DNA of 64,000 nucleotides. Origin: Chitinophagaceae bacterium (GTDB taxonomy: Bacteria; Bacteroidota; Bacteroidia; Chitinophagales; Chitinophagaceae). The stretch is taken from contig JACCYQ010000023.1 in assembly GCA_013696395.1 (NCBI GenBank), forward strand, positions 1 to 64,000, given 5' to 3'. Below the pieces are notes generated by a model. The model was given only the letters and a program-made list of their open reading frames with translations. It had not been told where the DNA came from and did no database searches. Below are positions 18,856 through 28,608 of the stretch, piece after piece (position 1 is the stretch's first letter; each line of letters starts with the position of its first letter). The translations under genes were made by a program, and so were the position numbers.

Positions 18856-19365
18856 TTATTCTATTTCAAATTCTACCAAATGATTGCCCCACATTAGTTT
18901 TACTTCACCATCTTTCTCAATCATAAAACTAAGCTTCTCGGCAAACTCTTTTGTATCCTCATTTTCAACTTTCACCCTAAGCGCATCATCAGCTTCTTTA
19001 TAATTGTATGCGCCCCATTGGTTCCAGGTTTTATTAAAAATGATGGTCCAGTCCTCCCCATTTTTCATAGTGAACAATGCATATTTACCCGCTGGTAATT
19101 TCTGATCTTCAATTTCCACATCGCGATCCACTTCAAAGGTGGTTGCTTCATTAGCTCCTGTACGCCATATTTTTCCTTCCATAGGCTCCAGGTCTTTGCC
19201 GATTGTGCGGCCTTTAACTGATGGCTGACCGTAATTGATGGTAACAATAGCTCCATTTTTTAATGTTTGTGTAACCGTTACCGGCGGGCTGGGGCGATTG
19301 GCTTTATCCTGGGCAATTACCACGTTAAAAAAACAAATAGCAGCTAAAAGAAGTAAGTATTTCAT
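18856..19365 (-). CDS. DUF2911 domain secreted protein
   Basis: 169 residues with a signal peptide (MKYLLLLAAICFFNVVIAQ). The DUF2911 domain fills the rest and is recognised by ITINYGQPSVKGRTIG-type, KIWRTGANEATTFEVDRDV, LPAGKYALFTM and WTIIFNKTWNQWGAYNY. Function is unknown for the family; its beta-rich sequence and secretion suggest a periplasmic or outer-membrane-associated role. It is monocistronic by its own terminator, 57 bases after the SRPBCC-like gene. Confidence 0.88.
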   Translation of the reverse strand: MKYLLLLAAICFFNVVIAQDKANRPSPPVTVTQTLKNGAIVTINYGQPSVKGRTIGKDLEPMEGKIWRTGANEATTFEVDRDVEIEDQKLPAGKYALFTMKNGEDWTIIFNKTWNQWGAYNYKEADDALRVKVENEDTKEFAEKLSFMIEKDGEVKLMWGNHLVEFEIE

Positions 19366-19422
19366 AAATAATTTTTAGGTTAAAATTGATACCGAATATA
19401 ACACTTCGATTCCGGAAAGTTT

Positions 19423-19947
19423 TTAATTGATTGACGAGCGGTTTCGTTCCGTTAATTCTTTCAAATTCGTGAGGCCCTGTTCCATGTTAGTACCGTACAT
19501 TTTTTCATATAACATGCTTCCGAATTTTTCCCATGGATACCATTTTAAATTAAAATCCATATACCATTGCAGGGTAATGGAATCGGTTTGTGGATGAGTA
19601 ATAGCATTAAACCCATTTTGAATTTTTTTACCTTTCGCTCCTACCAGGTCTGCTAAAACCTGGTGTTCATTTATAGTTTGGATGATTACTGTAGATCCGG
19701 GAATTGACATAACTGGCTTACCTGCTTTCCGTTTAAAGTTAATTTCGTTGGGTGATATTGTTTTTAAGCCAGGGTACCAATTTGGCCACTGGTGAATATT
19801 CTTAACGGGATCTAATACATTTTTGGGGTTGGAATAAACATTTATTGCTCTTGAAATACGAACAGAAGATGGAATGAATAAAGAGATCAGTGTTATCAGA
19901 ATGAAGAGGAAAAAAAAACTTAATAACGCCAGTTTGATTACACGCAT
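19423..19947 (-). CDS. Membrane-anchored SRPBCC (START-like) protein
   Basis: 174 residues. One N-terminal hydrophobic helix (about 5-27, LALLSFFFLFILITLISLF) is followed by a START/polyketide-cyclase-like domain: VRISRAINVYSNPKNVLDPVKNIHQWPNWYPGL is the typical first strand and helices (the W..W region), and DSITLQWYMDFNLKWYPWEKF the later strands, ending in a long C-terminal helix (GTNMEQGLTNLKELTE). The family binds hydrophobic ligands; the specific ligand is unknown. Same strand as the DUF2911 gene. Confidence 0.7.
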   Translation of the reverse strand: MRVIKLALLSFFFLFILITLISLFIPSSVRISRAINVYSNPKNVLDPVKNIHQWPNWYPGLKTISPNEINFKRKAGKPVMSIPGSTVIIQTINEHQVLADLVGAKGKKIQNGFNAITHPQTDSITLQWYMDFNLKWYPWEKFGSMLYEKMYGTNMEQGLTNLKELTERNRSSIN

Positions 19948-20131
19948 ATATTTAAGTCAAAATTTGAAAATAAAATGTAAAATTCAGATTTAGCGTTTGG
20001 GTTCTTAAAACCTATTAATCTAAAATCTTAAAGTTGTTTAATTGTTACGCCCCAAAAATTCCCAATCCCAAATTCCTAATTCCTGTTTAAACCAATCATG
20101 TTATCAACCATTCATCTTATCAACCAACCCT

Positions 20132-21241
20132 TCACTCCCACCTGAAAAATCTGATTGCTAATAAATACACTATAATTCCCCAAATACCAAGTATTCCTAA
20201 TTGTTTCCAGCAATCTGTAAGATGTGAACCTTCGAAAGCAACATTCCGCATGGCATCATTAAGATGCGTCAAAGGTAAAATGTTAGAAACAGGTTGTAAC
20301 CAGGTCGGAAAATTATCGATTGAAAAAAAAGTTCCTGCCAATAGAAATTGAGGTAATGTTATAATGTTTGCTATTGGTGGTATTGTGCTTTCATTTTTTG
20401 CCACACCGCTAACCACAAAACCAAAACCCATAAAAACAACCAGCCCGATAAAACTCAGGACCAGCAGTTCTAAAAAAGTTAGCCAGCCATTTACCAATGT
20501 AAATTGAAAAAAGAAATAACCAATTGCCAGGATAACAACGGCAGTGATCATTTGAAATAATATACGACTCAAAGCTTCTCCAAATAAAATATTAGAACGT
20601 TTTATTGGAGTTGCAAAAAATCTTTTTAGTACCAATGTTTGCCGCATATTAAAAAAAATAAAGGCAACACCAAACACTCCTGAACTTAATAAGGAAAATC
20701 CCAGCTGGCCCGGTAAAATAAAATCTATGGTACGATAAATACGTCCGGGAATTTTCACTATTTTATCACTCACTATAGCAACGGATGGTGATTCAGGATA
20801 AGTTTGTTCATTGATGTTTTTAATGACCCCGTCAATGATGGACCGTAAAACAACCAGGTTTTGCGGATTAACGGCTTCTGAACTTTTCATACTCACCAGG
20901 TATTCTGAAGCTCCTGTATCTGCTGAAGGTTGAAAGTTTAAAACAGCCGTTATTCGCCCTTTTTCAAGGTCTTCATATTCTTCCTTTTCTGCTTTATCTA
21001 CAATAATGATCGCTGGAATATCTCTGATAGCCCGGAACACTGCATTGGTTGTGTCAGCAGCAGGATCAATTGCAATTTTTACAGATACCCTGGAACCACT
21101 ACCCAGGAAACCAAATACCAGGATGAATATTAATGGAAAAAGAAAACTGAAAATAACTGCAGATGGACTTCTGAAAATAGCGCGGAAGCTTGCCCTGGTA
21201 ATAGCAAGCATACCTGTAAGTTGGTTATATGATTTCGGCAT
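20132..21241 (-). CDS. ABC-2 type transporter permease
   Basis: 369 residues. An N-terminal helix (VIFSFLFPLIFILVFGFLG), an extracytoplasmic domain (about 50-165) and five further helices (about 170-365) match the ABC2_membrane_3 (YhgE/DrrB/YadH) permease pattern. The C-terminal LPQFLLAGTFFSIDNFPTWLQPVSNILPLTHLNDAMR is the family signature. Such permeases export drugs, polymers or lipids with a separate ATPase. No ATP-binding subunit is encoded next to it in this window. It starts 29 bases after sppA on the same strand. Confidence 0.85.
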   Translation of the reverse strand: MPKSYNQLTGMLAITRASFRAIFRSPSAVIFSFLFPLIFILVFGFLGSGSRVSVKIAIDPAADTTNAVFRAIRDIPAIIIVDKAEKEEYEDLEKGRITAVLNFQPSADTGASEYLVSMKSSEAVNPQNLVVLRSIIDGVIKNINEQTYPESPSVAIVSDKIVKIPGRIYRTIDFILPGQLGFSLLSSGVFGVAFIFFNMRQTLVLKRFFATPIKRSNILFGEALSRILFQMITAVVILAIGYFFFQFTLVNGWLTFLELLVLSFIGLVVFMGFGFVVSGVAKNESTIPPIANIITLPQFLLAGTFFSIDNFPTWLQPVSNILPLTHLNDAMRNVAFEGSHLTDCWKQLGILGIWGIIVYLLAIRFFRWE

Positions 21242-21270
21242 TCATGTGTATCCTAACAGGATGGTTTAAA

Positions 21271-23031
21271 TCACTTATTAATGATAAAAGTAAATGGAAG
21301 CCGGGCCTGAATGTTACCGGTCATTTCCTGGACTTTCATCATTTCCTGGTAAATCCTGAAATTAGTTTCCCCAACCTGCTTTTTAATTTTATTGCTATAA
21401 TCTGGTGTGGTTGATTTGCCAAGTACCCGTTCCAGTAAACCTTTGGATTCAGGATATTCCCTAATCCGGTAACCTGTAAGATCGGCCATCCCTGCGGCAC
21501 AATCAATCGCATCCTGTATACCACCAAATCTGTCTACCAGCCCGATATCCAATGCTTTTTTTCCACTCCACACTCTTCCCTGTGCTATACTATCCACGGC
21601 TGCAACATTCATGTTCCTTCCATCGGCTACCCTTTGTTTAAAATGTTCATAAATCCGATCAATTTCTGCTTGCACCGTCTTTTGCTCAAATTCAGAAAGG
21701 GGTTGATATACAGCACCCATATTTGCATGGGGAGCGGTTTTAACACCATCGAAGGTTATACCCATTTTATTTTTGAAAAACCCCTGCATATTTGGGATGA
21801 TACCAAATACCCCGATACTACCGGTAATAGTTACAGGACTGGCAAAAATGCTGTCTGCTGCACTGGCAATATAATAACCGCCAGATGCGGATACATCTCC
21901 AAAGCTTACAACAACAGGTTTCTCTTTGCGAGCTATGGAAAGCTCGCGCCAGATATTTTCACTGGCCATAACACTTCCACCCCCTGAATTGATCCTGAAT
22001 ACGATAGCCTTAATGTTTTTATCAAGCCTGGCCTGGCGAATCAGTTTTAAATAGTCTTCGCTTCCTATCACACCCTGATCTCCTTCTCCATCTACGATAT
22101 TACCTTCCGCATAAATGAGAGCTATCCGATCACTCCCAGTACTTTTAAAAGTTATAGCCTCTGCATAATGATTGATATCAATGAAGGATATCTTATCATA
22201 CTTATCAATTTCAAGCAGTTCTTTGATCTCATTCTTCACTTCATCATCATATTTTAAACCATCAACCAGTTTATGATTCAATGCATCATTGGCATTTGTT
22301 ATGCTAAGATTGGATGCTAAATTGATCAAAGTAGTGGTGTCAATTTTTCGCACCGCGGAGGTATTCAATAAAAAGTGGCTGTACATATCACTAAGCCATT
22401 CATTCGTTTGAAGCTTATTTTCGGCAGACATTTTATCTGCCCTTAAAGGTTCTGTGGCGCTTTTAAATTTGCCGGCATAAAATATTTGAGGAACAATATC
22501 CAATTTTTCCAAAGTTCCTTTTAAAAAGGCCAGGTCCACACTATAACCAACCCATTCCAATAAGCCCTGTGGATTTATATATACCCGGTCCGCTATATTA
22601 GCAACAGCATATGCATTCTGTGTCATATAGTCGCCATGAGCAAGAATAAATTTATCTCCTGCTTTAAATTCAATTAAAGCATTTCGTATTTCTTCACTAG
22701 CCGCATAACCATTTGGACTTGACTGGGCTTTTATCAGGATACCTTTGATTTTCTCATCTTCCTTGGCATGCTTAATCAACCTTACCACATCAAAGAGAGC
22801 GGGAACATCAGTTTCTTCCCCGGAAAATGCGGAGAAAATATTTTTTTGTTCCTGGTCTTTATATTGTTGTCCCAGATCAATTACCAGCACTGAATTTGCT
22901 TCTACTCTTGGCTTATCCTTTGATGCGAGGCCGCTAACAATGGCTACCAGTATAAAAAAAGATATTAAACAAAAAATGATCAGGGCTAAAAAAGAGGCAA
23001 AGAATATTTTAAAAAAGCTACTCATGTTCAA
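21271..23031 (-). CDS. sppA: Signal peptide peptidase SppA (67K long type)
   Basis: 586 residues, the two-domain form. An N-terminal membrane helix (about 6-33) anchors it, facing the periplasm. The S49 catalytic Ser is in VSFGDVSASGGYYIASAAD, and the general-base Lys is in the N-terminal domain (FYAGKFKSATEPLRADK), as in E. coli SppA, where Lys and Ser come from different domains. The enzyme degrades cleaved signal peptides in the membrane. It is divergent from folK across about 60 bases and may be cotranscribed with the permease downstream. Confidence 0.95.
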   Translation of the reverse strand: MNMSSFFKIFFASFLALIIFCLISFFILVAIVSGLASKDKPRVEANSVLVIDLGQQYKDQEQKNIFSAFSGEETDVPALFDVVRLIKHAKEDEKIKGILIKAQSSPNGYAASEEIRNALIEFKAGDKFILAHGDYMTQNAYAVANIADRVYINPQGLLEWVGYSVDLAFLKGTLEKLDIVPQIFYAGKFKSATEPLRADKMSAENKLQTNEWLSDMYSHFLLNTSAVRKIDTTTLINLASNLSITNANDALNHKLVDGLKYDDEVKNEIKELLEIDKYDKISFIDINHYAEAITFKSTGSDRIALIYAEGNIVDGEGDQGVIGSEDYLKLIRQARLDKNIKAIVFRINSGGGSVMASENIWRELSIARKEKPVVVSFGDVSASGGYYIASAADSIFASPVTITGSIGVFGIIPNMQGFFKNKMGITFDGVKTAPHANMGAVYQPLSEFEQKTVQAEIDRIYEHFKQRVADGRNMNVAAVDSIAQGRVWSGKKALDIGLVDRFGGIQDAIDCAAGMADLTGYRIREYPESKGLLERVLGKSTTPDYSNKIKKQVGETNFRIYQEMMKVQEMTGNIQARLPFTFIINK

Positions 23032-23090
23032 TAATAAAATTTAAAACGACAAAAATAAAGATATTTGATGCTACCGAAGGAATTGAGTTT

Positions 23091-23570
23091 ATGAATACAG
23101 CATTTTTATTGATAGGAGGCAATATAGGTAACAGATTCCATAATCTTGAAAAAGCAAGATCACTGATAAATCAGCAATGTGGAAATATAATCAAAACTTC
23201 CTCCATATATGAAACAGCCGCCTGGGGAATGGTGCAACAATCTCATTTTTTAAACCAGGTTTTATCATTAAACACGAAACTTTCTGCTTCAGAACTACTT
23301 AAATGTATATTAACATCGGAACAAAAAATGGGCCGGATAAGAAAACAGAAATCAGGACCAAGAATTATAGACATTGACCTCCTTTTTTATAATGATGACA
23401 TGATTACTGAACCGCGCCTGGTGGTTCCTCATCCCCGGTTACATCTCCGAAAATTTGCATTGGAACCCATGAATGAAATTGCCCCGCATCATATTCATCC
23501 AGGATTTAGTAAAACAATCAGTGAATTATTAGGTACTTGTGAAGATGAATTATCTGTGCAAAAGTTGTAA
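23091..23570 (+). CDS. folK: 6-hydroxymethyl-7,8-dihydropterin pyrophosphokinase
   Basis: 159 residues, cytoplasmic. FolK transfers pyrophosphate from ATP to hydroxymethyldihydropterin in folate synthesis. The glycine-rich LIGGNIGNRFHNLEKARSLI, YETAAWGMVQQSHFLNQVL, and the signature GPRIIDIDLLFYNDD followed by VVPHPRLHLRKFALEPMNEI are all present. Length is normal. It is followed by the deoxynucleoside kinase on the same strand. Confidence 0.97.
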   Translation: MNTAFLLIGGNIGNRFHNLEKARSLINQQCGNIIKTSSIYETAAWGMVQQSHFLNQVLSLNTKLSASELLKCILTSEQKMGRIRKQKSGPRIIDIDLLFYNDDMITEPRLVVPHPRLHLRKFALEPMNEIAPHHIHPGFSKTISELLGTCEDELSVQKL

Positions 23571-23633
23571 AAGCTTTTACGGTCATTTACTATTTCTTTG
23601 CAATCCAAACTTGCTGCGGTATACTCAAAAAAA

Positions 23634-24269
23634 ATGAATTACCAGTTTATAACCATAGAAGGAAATATAGGTGCCGGTAAAACTACTTTAGCTCATTTAC
23701 TTTCCAAACATTTTAATGCCCGCCTGATCCTGGAAGAATTCGCTGACAATCCTTTTCTTCCGAAATTTTATGAAAATCCAGGCCAGTTTGCTTTTCCGCT
23801 GGAACTTTTTTTTATGGCTGAAAGGTATAAACAATTGAAAGAACTGTTACAGCAAAAGGATATGTTTCAATCAGTAACTGTTTCTGATTATCTTTTTACA
23901 AAATGCCTGTTATTTGCTAAAGTGAACCTTCCGGATGATGAGTTCAGGTTGTATCAACGAATATTTGAGATCATACACCAGCAATTGGTTCAACCAGATA
24001 TATTGATTTACCTGCATGCCCCCATCAATAAATTGCAGGATAATATCCGGAAAAGAAACCGCATTTATGAACAAAAAATCCCGGATGAATACCTTTTTAA
24101 TATCCAGGAAAAATATACACACTATATAAAGGAACATCCCATAAAAACTTTGTTTGTAGACAGTTCCAATGCAGATTTTTTGGGAAATGAAAAACAATTG
24201 CAGGTTATTATCAATGCACTTGATAAAGAATACAAAAACGGGCAACATTTTATAGCGCTGCCCGATTAA
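23634..24269 (+). CDS. Deoxynucleoside kinase
   Basis: 211 residues from the ATG at 23634 (MNYQFITIEGNIGAGKTTLA), which I prefer to an upstream TTG at 23598 because homologues begin here. The P-loop GNIGAGKT, the EEFADNPFLPKFYENP segment and the lid-like RKRNRIYEQKI region are typical of the deoxyadenosine/deoxyguanosine kinase (dNK) family. It phosphorylates salvaged deoxynucleosides; the base preference cannot be told. It follows folK by about 60 bases and may be cotranscribed. Confidence 0.9.
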   Translation: MNYQFITIEGNIGAGKTTLAHLLSKHFNARLILEEFADNPFLPKFYENPGQFAFPLELFFMAERYKQLKELLQQKDMFQSVTVSDYLFTKCLLFAKVNLPDDEFRLYQRIFEIIHQQLVQPDILIYLHAPINKLQDNIRKRNRIYEQKIPDEYLFNIQEKYTHYIKEHPIKTLFVDSSNADFLGNEKQLQVIINALDKEYKNGQHFIALPD

Positions 24270-24291
24270 TTAAAAATTGAAATGCTGAAAT

Positions 24292-26487
24292 TTAATCCTC
24301 CGGCTCATTTTTCCTGCTGCCAGACCCGGTAAATATTTTTTTAACATAGTCACCAGCTTTATTTAATACATCCAGGTTTTCTGGCAATGGATTCAGCAAT
24401 GTATTATCCATGTGGTGGGTTTCCATGTCGGTACCATAATCCAATTGTCGGGGATAAAGGATGATAAAACTATTATCCTTAAAATATTTTACTAAAAGGT
24501 GCGGAATTTTTTCAAGATCATTATTATAAGAAAGATAACCTTTGCGGGAAGTAATGATGATAAAAAGATCATCTTTTTTAATTTCCCGGCTGAACATCAA
24601 AAACTCACCCCATTCTGAAAAAGGTGAAAATCCAATTTTTAATTTGACCGTCTTTTGCTCATTTAACTGGCTAATACTTTTAAGAGAGTCTTCATTTCCA
24701 TAAAATTGAATGGGTAATCCGGTGCTTTTTGCCAACGTATATATTTTATCAAACCAATGATAAAAACCTGGTTCATATTCTGCTTTTGGAGGCACCACAA
24801 CCAGAATTCTTTTTAGCGTATTGAGCGGCTGGCTAGATTTGTATATAAATATATTTTCCGAAACACGCCGGACAATTTTTTCAACCACAGGCCCTAAAAT
24901 ATGATAGCTGGAAATTGATGCTTCACGATGAAGCCCGATCACCACATCTGTGATATTATGTTCTTTGATGGTATAAATGATTCCGTTACTGATACTCATA
25001 TCAAAACGGGTAAGCGGTATTAATGTATCATCTGTTGCAGCTGCATGTTTGGTTGCATGCTCCATCATTTTTCTACCTGCAGAATCATTATGAGTTTGCG
25101 ATGAATCTTCTTCCACTACATGCAATGCAAAAAGTGGCGATTTATTATTTGCATGTTTTATCATTCTGGCAAAATCAACTAATTGGGGTACAGTTTCGGG
25201 GTATGCTAATGAAATTAAAATATTTTCTGATTCTTCTCCATCTGGTAAATTAGTTGAAGCATCTTCTTCCAGCGCCATTTTTCTTGAAGTTTTTTCAACG
25301 GTAAGTGAACTGGCCGTGCAGGATATCAGAATAAGAATAATAGTGCCATTTAAAATATCTTCATTCAATAACCTGAGTGGTTCGCCGGATGGTGTTTCCC
25401 CAATGATCATATTATAACCGACCAGCACAATGGCCAATGTTGCTGCCGCTCTGGCATTACTTAATCCATAGATCATTTGTCTTTCATTGGCACTCAATGA
25501 AAATGATTTTTGCGTAAGCCAGGCAGCCAGAAATTTAGTGGCAAAGCCAACAACCAGCATAAAACCTGCAACCTTTAATGCACCCAAGCCCTTAAACAAT
25601 ACAGTGATATCAACCAGCATACCCACACTGATCAAAAAGAAAGGAATAAAAATTGCGTTTCCCACAAAATCAATCCTGTTCATTAATGCAGATGAATGGG
25701 GAATAAATTTGTTTAGTGCAAGACCTGACAAGAATGCACCAATAATTGCTTCTAATCCGGCAATTTCTGCAAGGAAGGATCCTAAGAAAACCATTGCCAA
25801 AACAAAAATGTATTGTGAAATATTGTCGTCAAATCTTTTTAAAAACCACCGAGCAATCATTGGAAAAACAAAAAAGATGGTAATGGCGAATGCTGCCGTC
25901 CCAATCGCAAGTTTTATCCAAAGTGAAGCGCCCTCTTCTCCTTTTACAATTCCTTGAATGGCCGCTAACACCATTAATGCTAAAATATCGGTAATTATAG
26001 TACCGCCAATCGTTAATGTTACGGCCCTGTTGCGTGATACGCCATATCTGCTGGCTATAGGATAAGCAACCAGCGTATGGGTGGCAAACATCGCCGAAAG
26101 TAAAATAGATGGAATGAGATCAAATCCAAGAATATAATAACCTCCAATTATACCAAGAGAAATAGGTAAAATGAAAGTGTATAACCCAAATACAAGACTT
26201 TTATATTTATTCTTGGCAAATTCTGCCAGGTCAATTTCTAACCCGGCAACAAACATGATATATAATAATCCTACAGTACCAAATAGTACGATACTGCTAT
26301 CCCGTAACAATAAATTAAAACCATATGGTCCTATGATGACGCCTGCTACAATTAATCCGATGATGTGTGGAATTTTAAATTTATTCAACAGAATTGGAGC
26401 AAACAGTATAATAAACAAAACCAGTGAGAAAATAATCACCGGGTTAGTTAATGGCAACCTGAAATCAAAATCAGACAATAAAATCAT
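24292..26487 (-). CDS. KefB/CPA2-type cation:proton antiporter with C-terminal USP-like region
   Basis: 731 residues. The first ~390 hold about twelve membrane helices of the Na+/H+ exchanger fold, with LNKFKIPHIIGLIVAGVIIGPYG at the beginning and AIIGAFLSGLALNKFIP in the middle, as in CPA2 members such as KefB. The C-terminal ~310 residues are cytoplasmic and contain a universal-stress-protein-like region (ENILISLAYPETVPQLVDFARMI, ITDVVIGLHREASISSYHILG) instead of the RCK/TrkA-N domain of KefB. It probably exchanges K+ or Na+ for H+. It ends 22 bases after the convergent kinase. Confidence 0.88.
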   Translation of the reverse strand: MILLSDFDFRLPLTNPVIIFSLVLFIILFAPILLNKFKIPHIIGLIVAGVIIGPYGFNLLLRDSSIVLFGTVGLLYIMFVAGLEIDLAEFAKNKYKSLVFGLYTFILPISLGIIGGYYILGFDLIPSILLSAMFATHTLVAYPIASRYGVSRNRAVTLTIGGTIITDILALMVLAAIQGIVKGEEGASLWIKLAIGTAAFAITIFFVFPMIARWFLKRFDDNISQYIFVLAMVFLGSFLAEIAGLEAIIGAFLSGLALNKFIPHSSALMNRIDFVGNAIFIPFFLISVGMLVDITVLFKGLGALKVAGFMLVVGFATKFLAAWLTQKSFSLSANERQMIYGLSNARAAATLAIVLVGYNMIIGETPSGEPLRLLNEDILNGTIILILISCTASSLTVEKTSRKMALEEDASTNLPDGEESENILISLAYPETVPQLVDFARMIKHANNKSPLFALHVVEEDSSQTHNDSAGRKMMEHATKHAAATDDTLIPLTRFDMSISNGIIYTIKEHNITDVVIGLHREASISSYHILGPVVEKIVRRVSENIFIYKSSQPLNTLKRILVVVPPKAEYEPGFYHWFDKIYTLAKSTGLPIQFYGNEDSLKSISQLNEQKTVKLKIGFSPFSEWGEFLMFSREIKKDDLFIIITSRKGYLSYNNDLEKIPHLLVKYFKDNSFIILYPRQLDYGTDMETHHMDNTLLNPLPENLDVLNKAGDYVKKIFTGSGSRKNEPED

Positions 26488-26506
26488 TCTTCATTATTAA
26501 TTTAAT

Positions 26507-27079
26507 CTACTGTTTTCTCATTTCCAGATCATATACAATCTTACATTGATTAACGCCAACGATCTCCCTTCTTCCACTTATCTTACCTTCTACAGGTTTT
26601 TGAAGTGTGATGGTAATATTTCTGTTAGCATCCTTTGGTTCACTTTCCGGATGATAGGTAAGAATGGCTCCGTTTTCAGTAAACTGACCGGTATAAATCC
26701 TGGCTAATTTTTTATTATCATATGCTTTTGCAATCAGGTTTCGGTCCTGTACAGATATTTCCCAAACAATTGTTCTTACATCCCCCACTGCGGATCCGGG
26801 ACAATTTGTTTCTGTACATTTCATTTGCACGGTCCATGTTCCTAACATACTGCTGTCAACCGGCAATAAAGTATCAACCAATAAGGTGCTGTCAATTAAT
26901 TTTTGCTGTGCCAATAGTTCCTCTTCTTTCAACTGCAATTGCTTTTCTTTCAATAACAACTGCTGTTCTTTCTGATTTAATTCATCGGCTCTTTTTTCCA
27001 GGGCTTGCTCCCTTTCCCTGATGCTGCAGGATGTTGTTAAAACCAAACAACTTGCAAGCAGAACATACATCAATTTCAT
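26507..27079 (-). CDS. Coiled-coil lipoprotein of unknown function
   Basis: 190 residues from the ATG at 27079, chosen over a TTG at 27106 because it leaves a clean lipoprotein signal (MKLMYVLLASCLVLTTSC, lipobox TTSC). After the Cys a charged heptad stretch (about 20-60, REQALEKRADELNQKEQ, KEKQLQLKEEELLAQQ) forms a coiled coil. The rest (about 80-190) is a beta-rich domain with WTVQMKCTETNCPGSAVGD and an Arg-Lys-Gln C-terminus. Two pairs of cysteines may form disulfides. The family is not recognised; it lies 19 bases upstream of the antiporter on the same strand. Confidence 0.7.
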   Translation of the reverse strand: MKLMYVLLASCLVLTTSCSIREREQALEKRADELNQKEQQLLLKEKQLQLKEEELLAQQKLIDSTLLVDTLLPVDSSMLGTWTVQMKCTETNCPGSAVGDVRTIVWEISVQDRNLIAKAYDNKKLARIYTGQFTENGAILTYHPESEPKDANRNITITLQKPVEGKISGRREIVGVNQCKIVYDLEMRKQ

Positions 27080-27215
27080 ATGGTTTGTAATTTGCACTTT
27101 CTTCAATATAATGATTATAAATTAAGCGAAGCAAAAACAAGGCCTCGTATTCAACATTATAAAAATATCCATAGCCCTTTACAATTTCTTACATTTATTT
27201 TATAAATATAGCCAT

Positions 27216-28112
27216 ATGCTTCGTCGTATTTTTATAAAGCATTCAACATTCACCCTGGGTGCACTCACCATCGGTCAGCATTTATCATTAAAATGGCTGA
27301 TCCAGGATCCATTCAAAATTACCATGTTAAGAAATGATGTAGGAATTTTCACCGAACGGGGAGGCACAATCGCTTTTTTATTATCGGGCGATGGCATTGT
27401 TGTAGTTGATTCCCAGTTTCCGGATCAATCCAAAAATCTCATTGGCGAATTGAAAAAAAAATCAGAAAAGCCATTTCGTAAATTAATCAATACACACCAT
27501 CACGGCGATCATTCTGGAGGCAATATCGCTTTCAAAGGATTAGTTGATCATGTTCTGGCACATGCAAATTCTAAAGCAAACCAGGAACGGGTGGCGAAAG
27601 ATCAGAAATCAGAAGACAAACAATATTTTGCTACACAAACTTTTACCGATACATGGAGTGAAAGTATTGGAAAAGAAAAAATAAACATGCACTATTTTGG
27701 AGCAGCACATACTAATGGTGACAGCCTGGTACATTTTCAACATGCCAACATTGTGCATCTTGGTGACCTGCTTTTCAATCGCCGCCATCCTTTTATTGAC
27801 AGAAGTTCTGGAGCTAATATTAAAAACTGGATGACTGTGATGGATAAAGCGGTTAAAACTTTTGATCGCAAAACCATGTATATATACGGACATGCGGCAG
27901 AAGGATATGAAGTAAGCGGGAACCAGGATGACCTGGAAAAATTCCGTGATTACCTTGGCAAACTTTTACATTTTACAGAAAGCGAGATCAAGTCAGGAAA
28001 AACAAAAGAAGAGATTTTGAAAAATACCACATTACCTGGAGAAACTGAATGGAAGGGGGATAGATTTCAACGGCCATTACAAGCTGCCTATGAAGAATTA
28101 ACGGTTGGCTGA
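27216..28112 (+). CDS. MBL-fold metallo-hydrolase, exported
   Basis: 298 residues. The metal-binding motif is NTHHHGDHSGGNIAF (HxHxDH around residue 94-99), with the second His/Asp ligands likely in GAAHTNGDSLVHF, HLGDLLFN and IYGHA. The fold is that of class B beta-lactamase-like hydrolases (glyoxalase II, lactonase, beta-lactamase). The N-terminus MLRRIFIKHSTFTLGALTIG contains an RR pair before a hydrophobic stretch, suggesting a Tat-like signal. The substrate is unknown. Monocistronic. Confidence 0.87.
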   Translation: MLRRIFIKHSTFTLGALTIGQHLSLKWLIQDPFKITMLRNDVGIFTERGGTIAFLLSGDGIVVVDSQFPDQSKNLIGELKKKSEKPFRKLINTHHHGDHSGGNIAFKGLVDHVLAHANSKANQERVAKDQKSEDKQYFATQTFTDTWSESIGKEKINMHYFGAAHTNGDSLVHFQHANIVHLGDLLFNRRHPFIDRSSGANIKNWMTVMDKAVKTFDRKTMYIYGHAAEGYEVSGNQDDLEKFRDYLGKLLHFTESEIKSGKTKEEILKNTTLPGETEWKGDRFQRPLQAAYEELTVG

Positions 28113-28138
28113 TATTATTGATAAATGAGTATCGTGAA

Positions 28139-28606
28139 TTATATATTTTCACTGATCCTTTTATCAAAATAAATTTTTCGTTTATGAATGATCTTCACTT
28201 CCTTCATTTTTAAATGTAGGGGATTGATCAACAAATTATGTTCTTCCGGCATTATTACACTTGGCACAGATAATAAAAGATTGTTTTGCTCCATCAGGAA
28301 TTTATCTCCCGTTTTTTGAGTAAACAAACGAATATCCGGCGCATCCCATCCAATTGGTAATTTACTTACTTCGATTTGTAAAGGAGCGATAGTAACCGGA
28401 ACCTTGAGTGTTATCAACAGATAAGTCTTTTCCTGCAGTATTTTAGCCGGGGCATGCGCCAATATTTCAAGCAAAGCCAAAGAGCGGGATGATGCTGAAT
28501 AAATCATAAAAAAATCTTCGCTGTTCCAGCGCCCGCCAAATAATCTTGCACCATTTCCCGAAAGATCATCAGCATATTTTTCCTGGGTGATGCGATATAC
28601 TTCCAT
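28139..28606 (-). CDS. RES-domain toxin
   Basis: 155 residues, cytoplasmic. The RES family (named after conserved Arg-Glu-Ser) is recognised by MEVYRITQEKYADDLSGNGARLFGGRWNSEDF, IYSASSRSLALLEILAHAPA and LLINPLHLKMKEVKI. RES toxins of type II systems degrade NAD+ and arrest growth; the ADP-ribosyltransferase-like residues Arg (in YRI), Tyr (IYSAS) and Glu (LLEIL) are all present. It starts two bases after the antitoxin gene stop, so the two are cotranscribed. No sign of decay. Confidence 0.9.
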   Translation of the reverse strand: MEVYRITQEKYADDLSGNGARLFGGRWNSEDFFMIYSASSRSLALLEILAHAPAKILQEKTYLLITLKVPVTIAPLQIEVSKLPIGWDAPDIRLFTQKTGDKFLMEQNNLLLSVPSVIMPEEHNLLINPLHLKMKEVKIIHKRKIYFDKRISENI

Positions 28607-28608
28607 AA

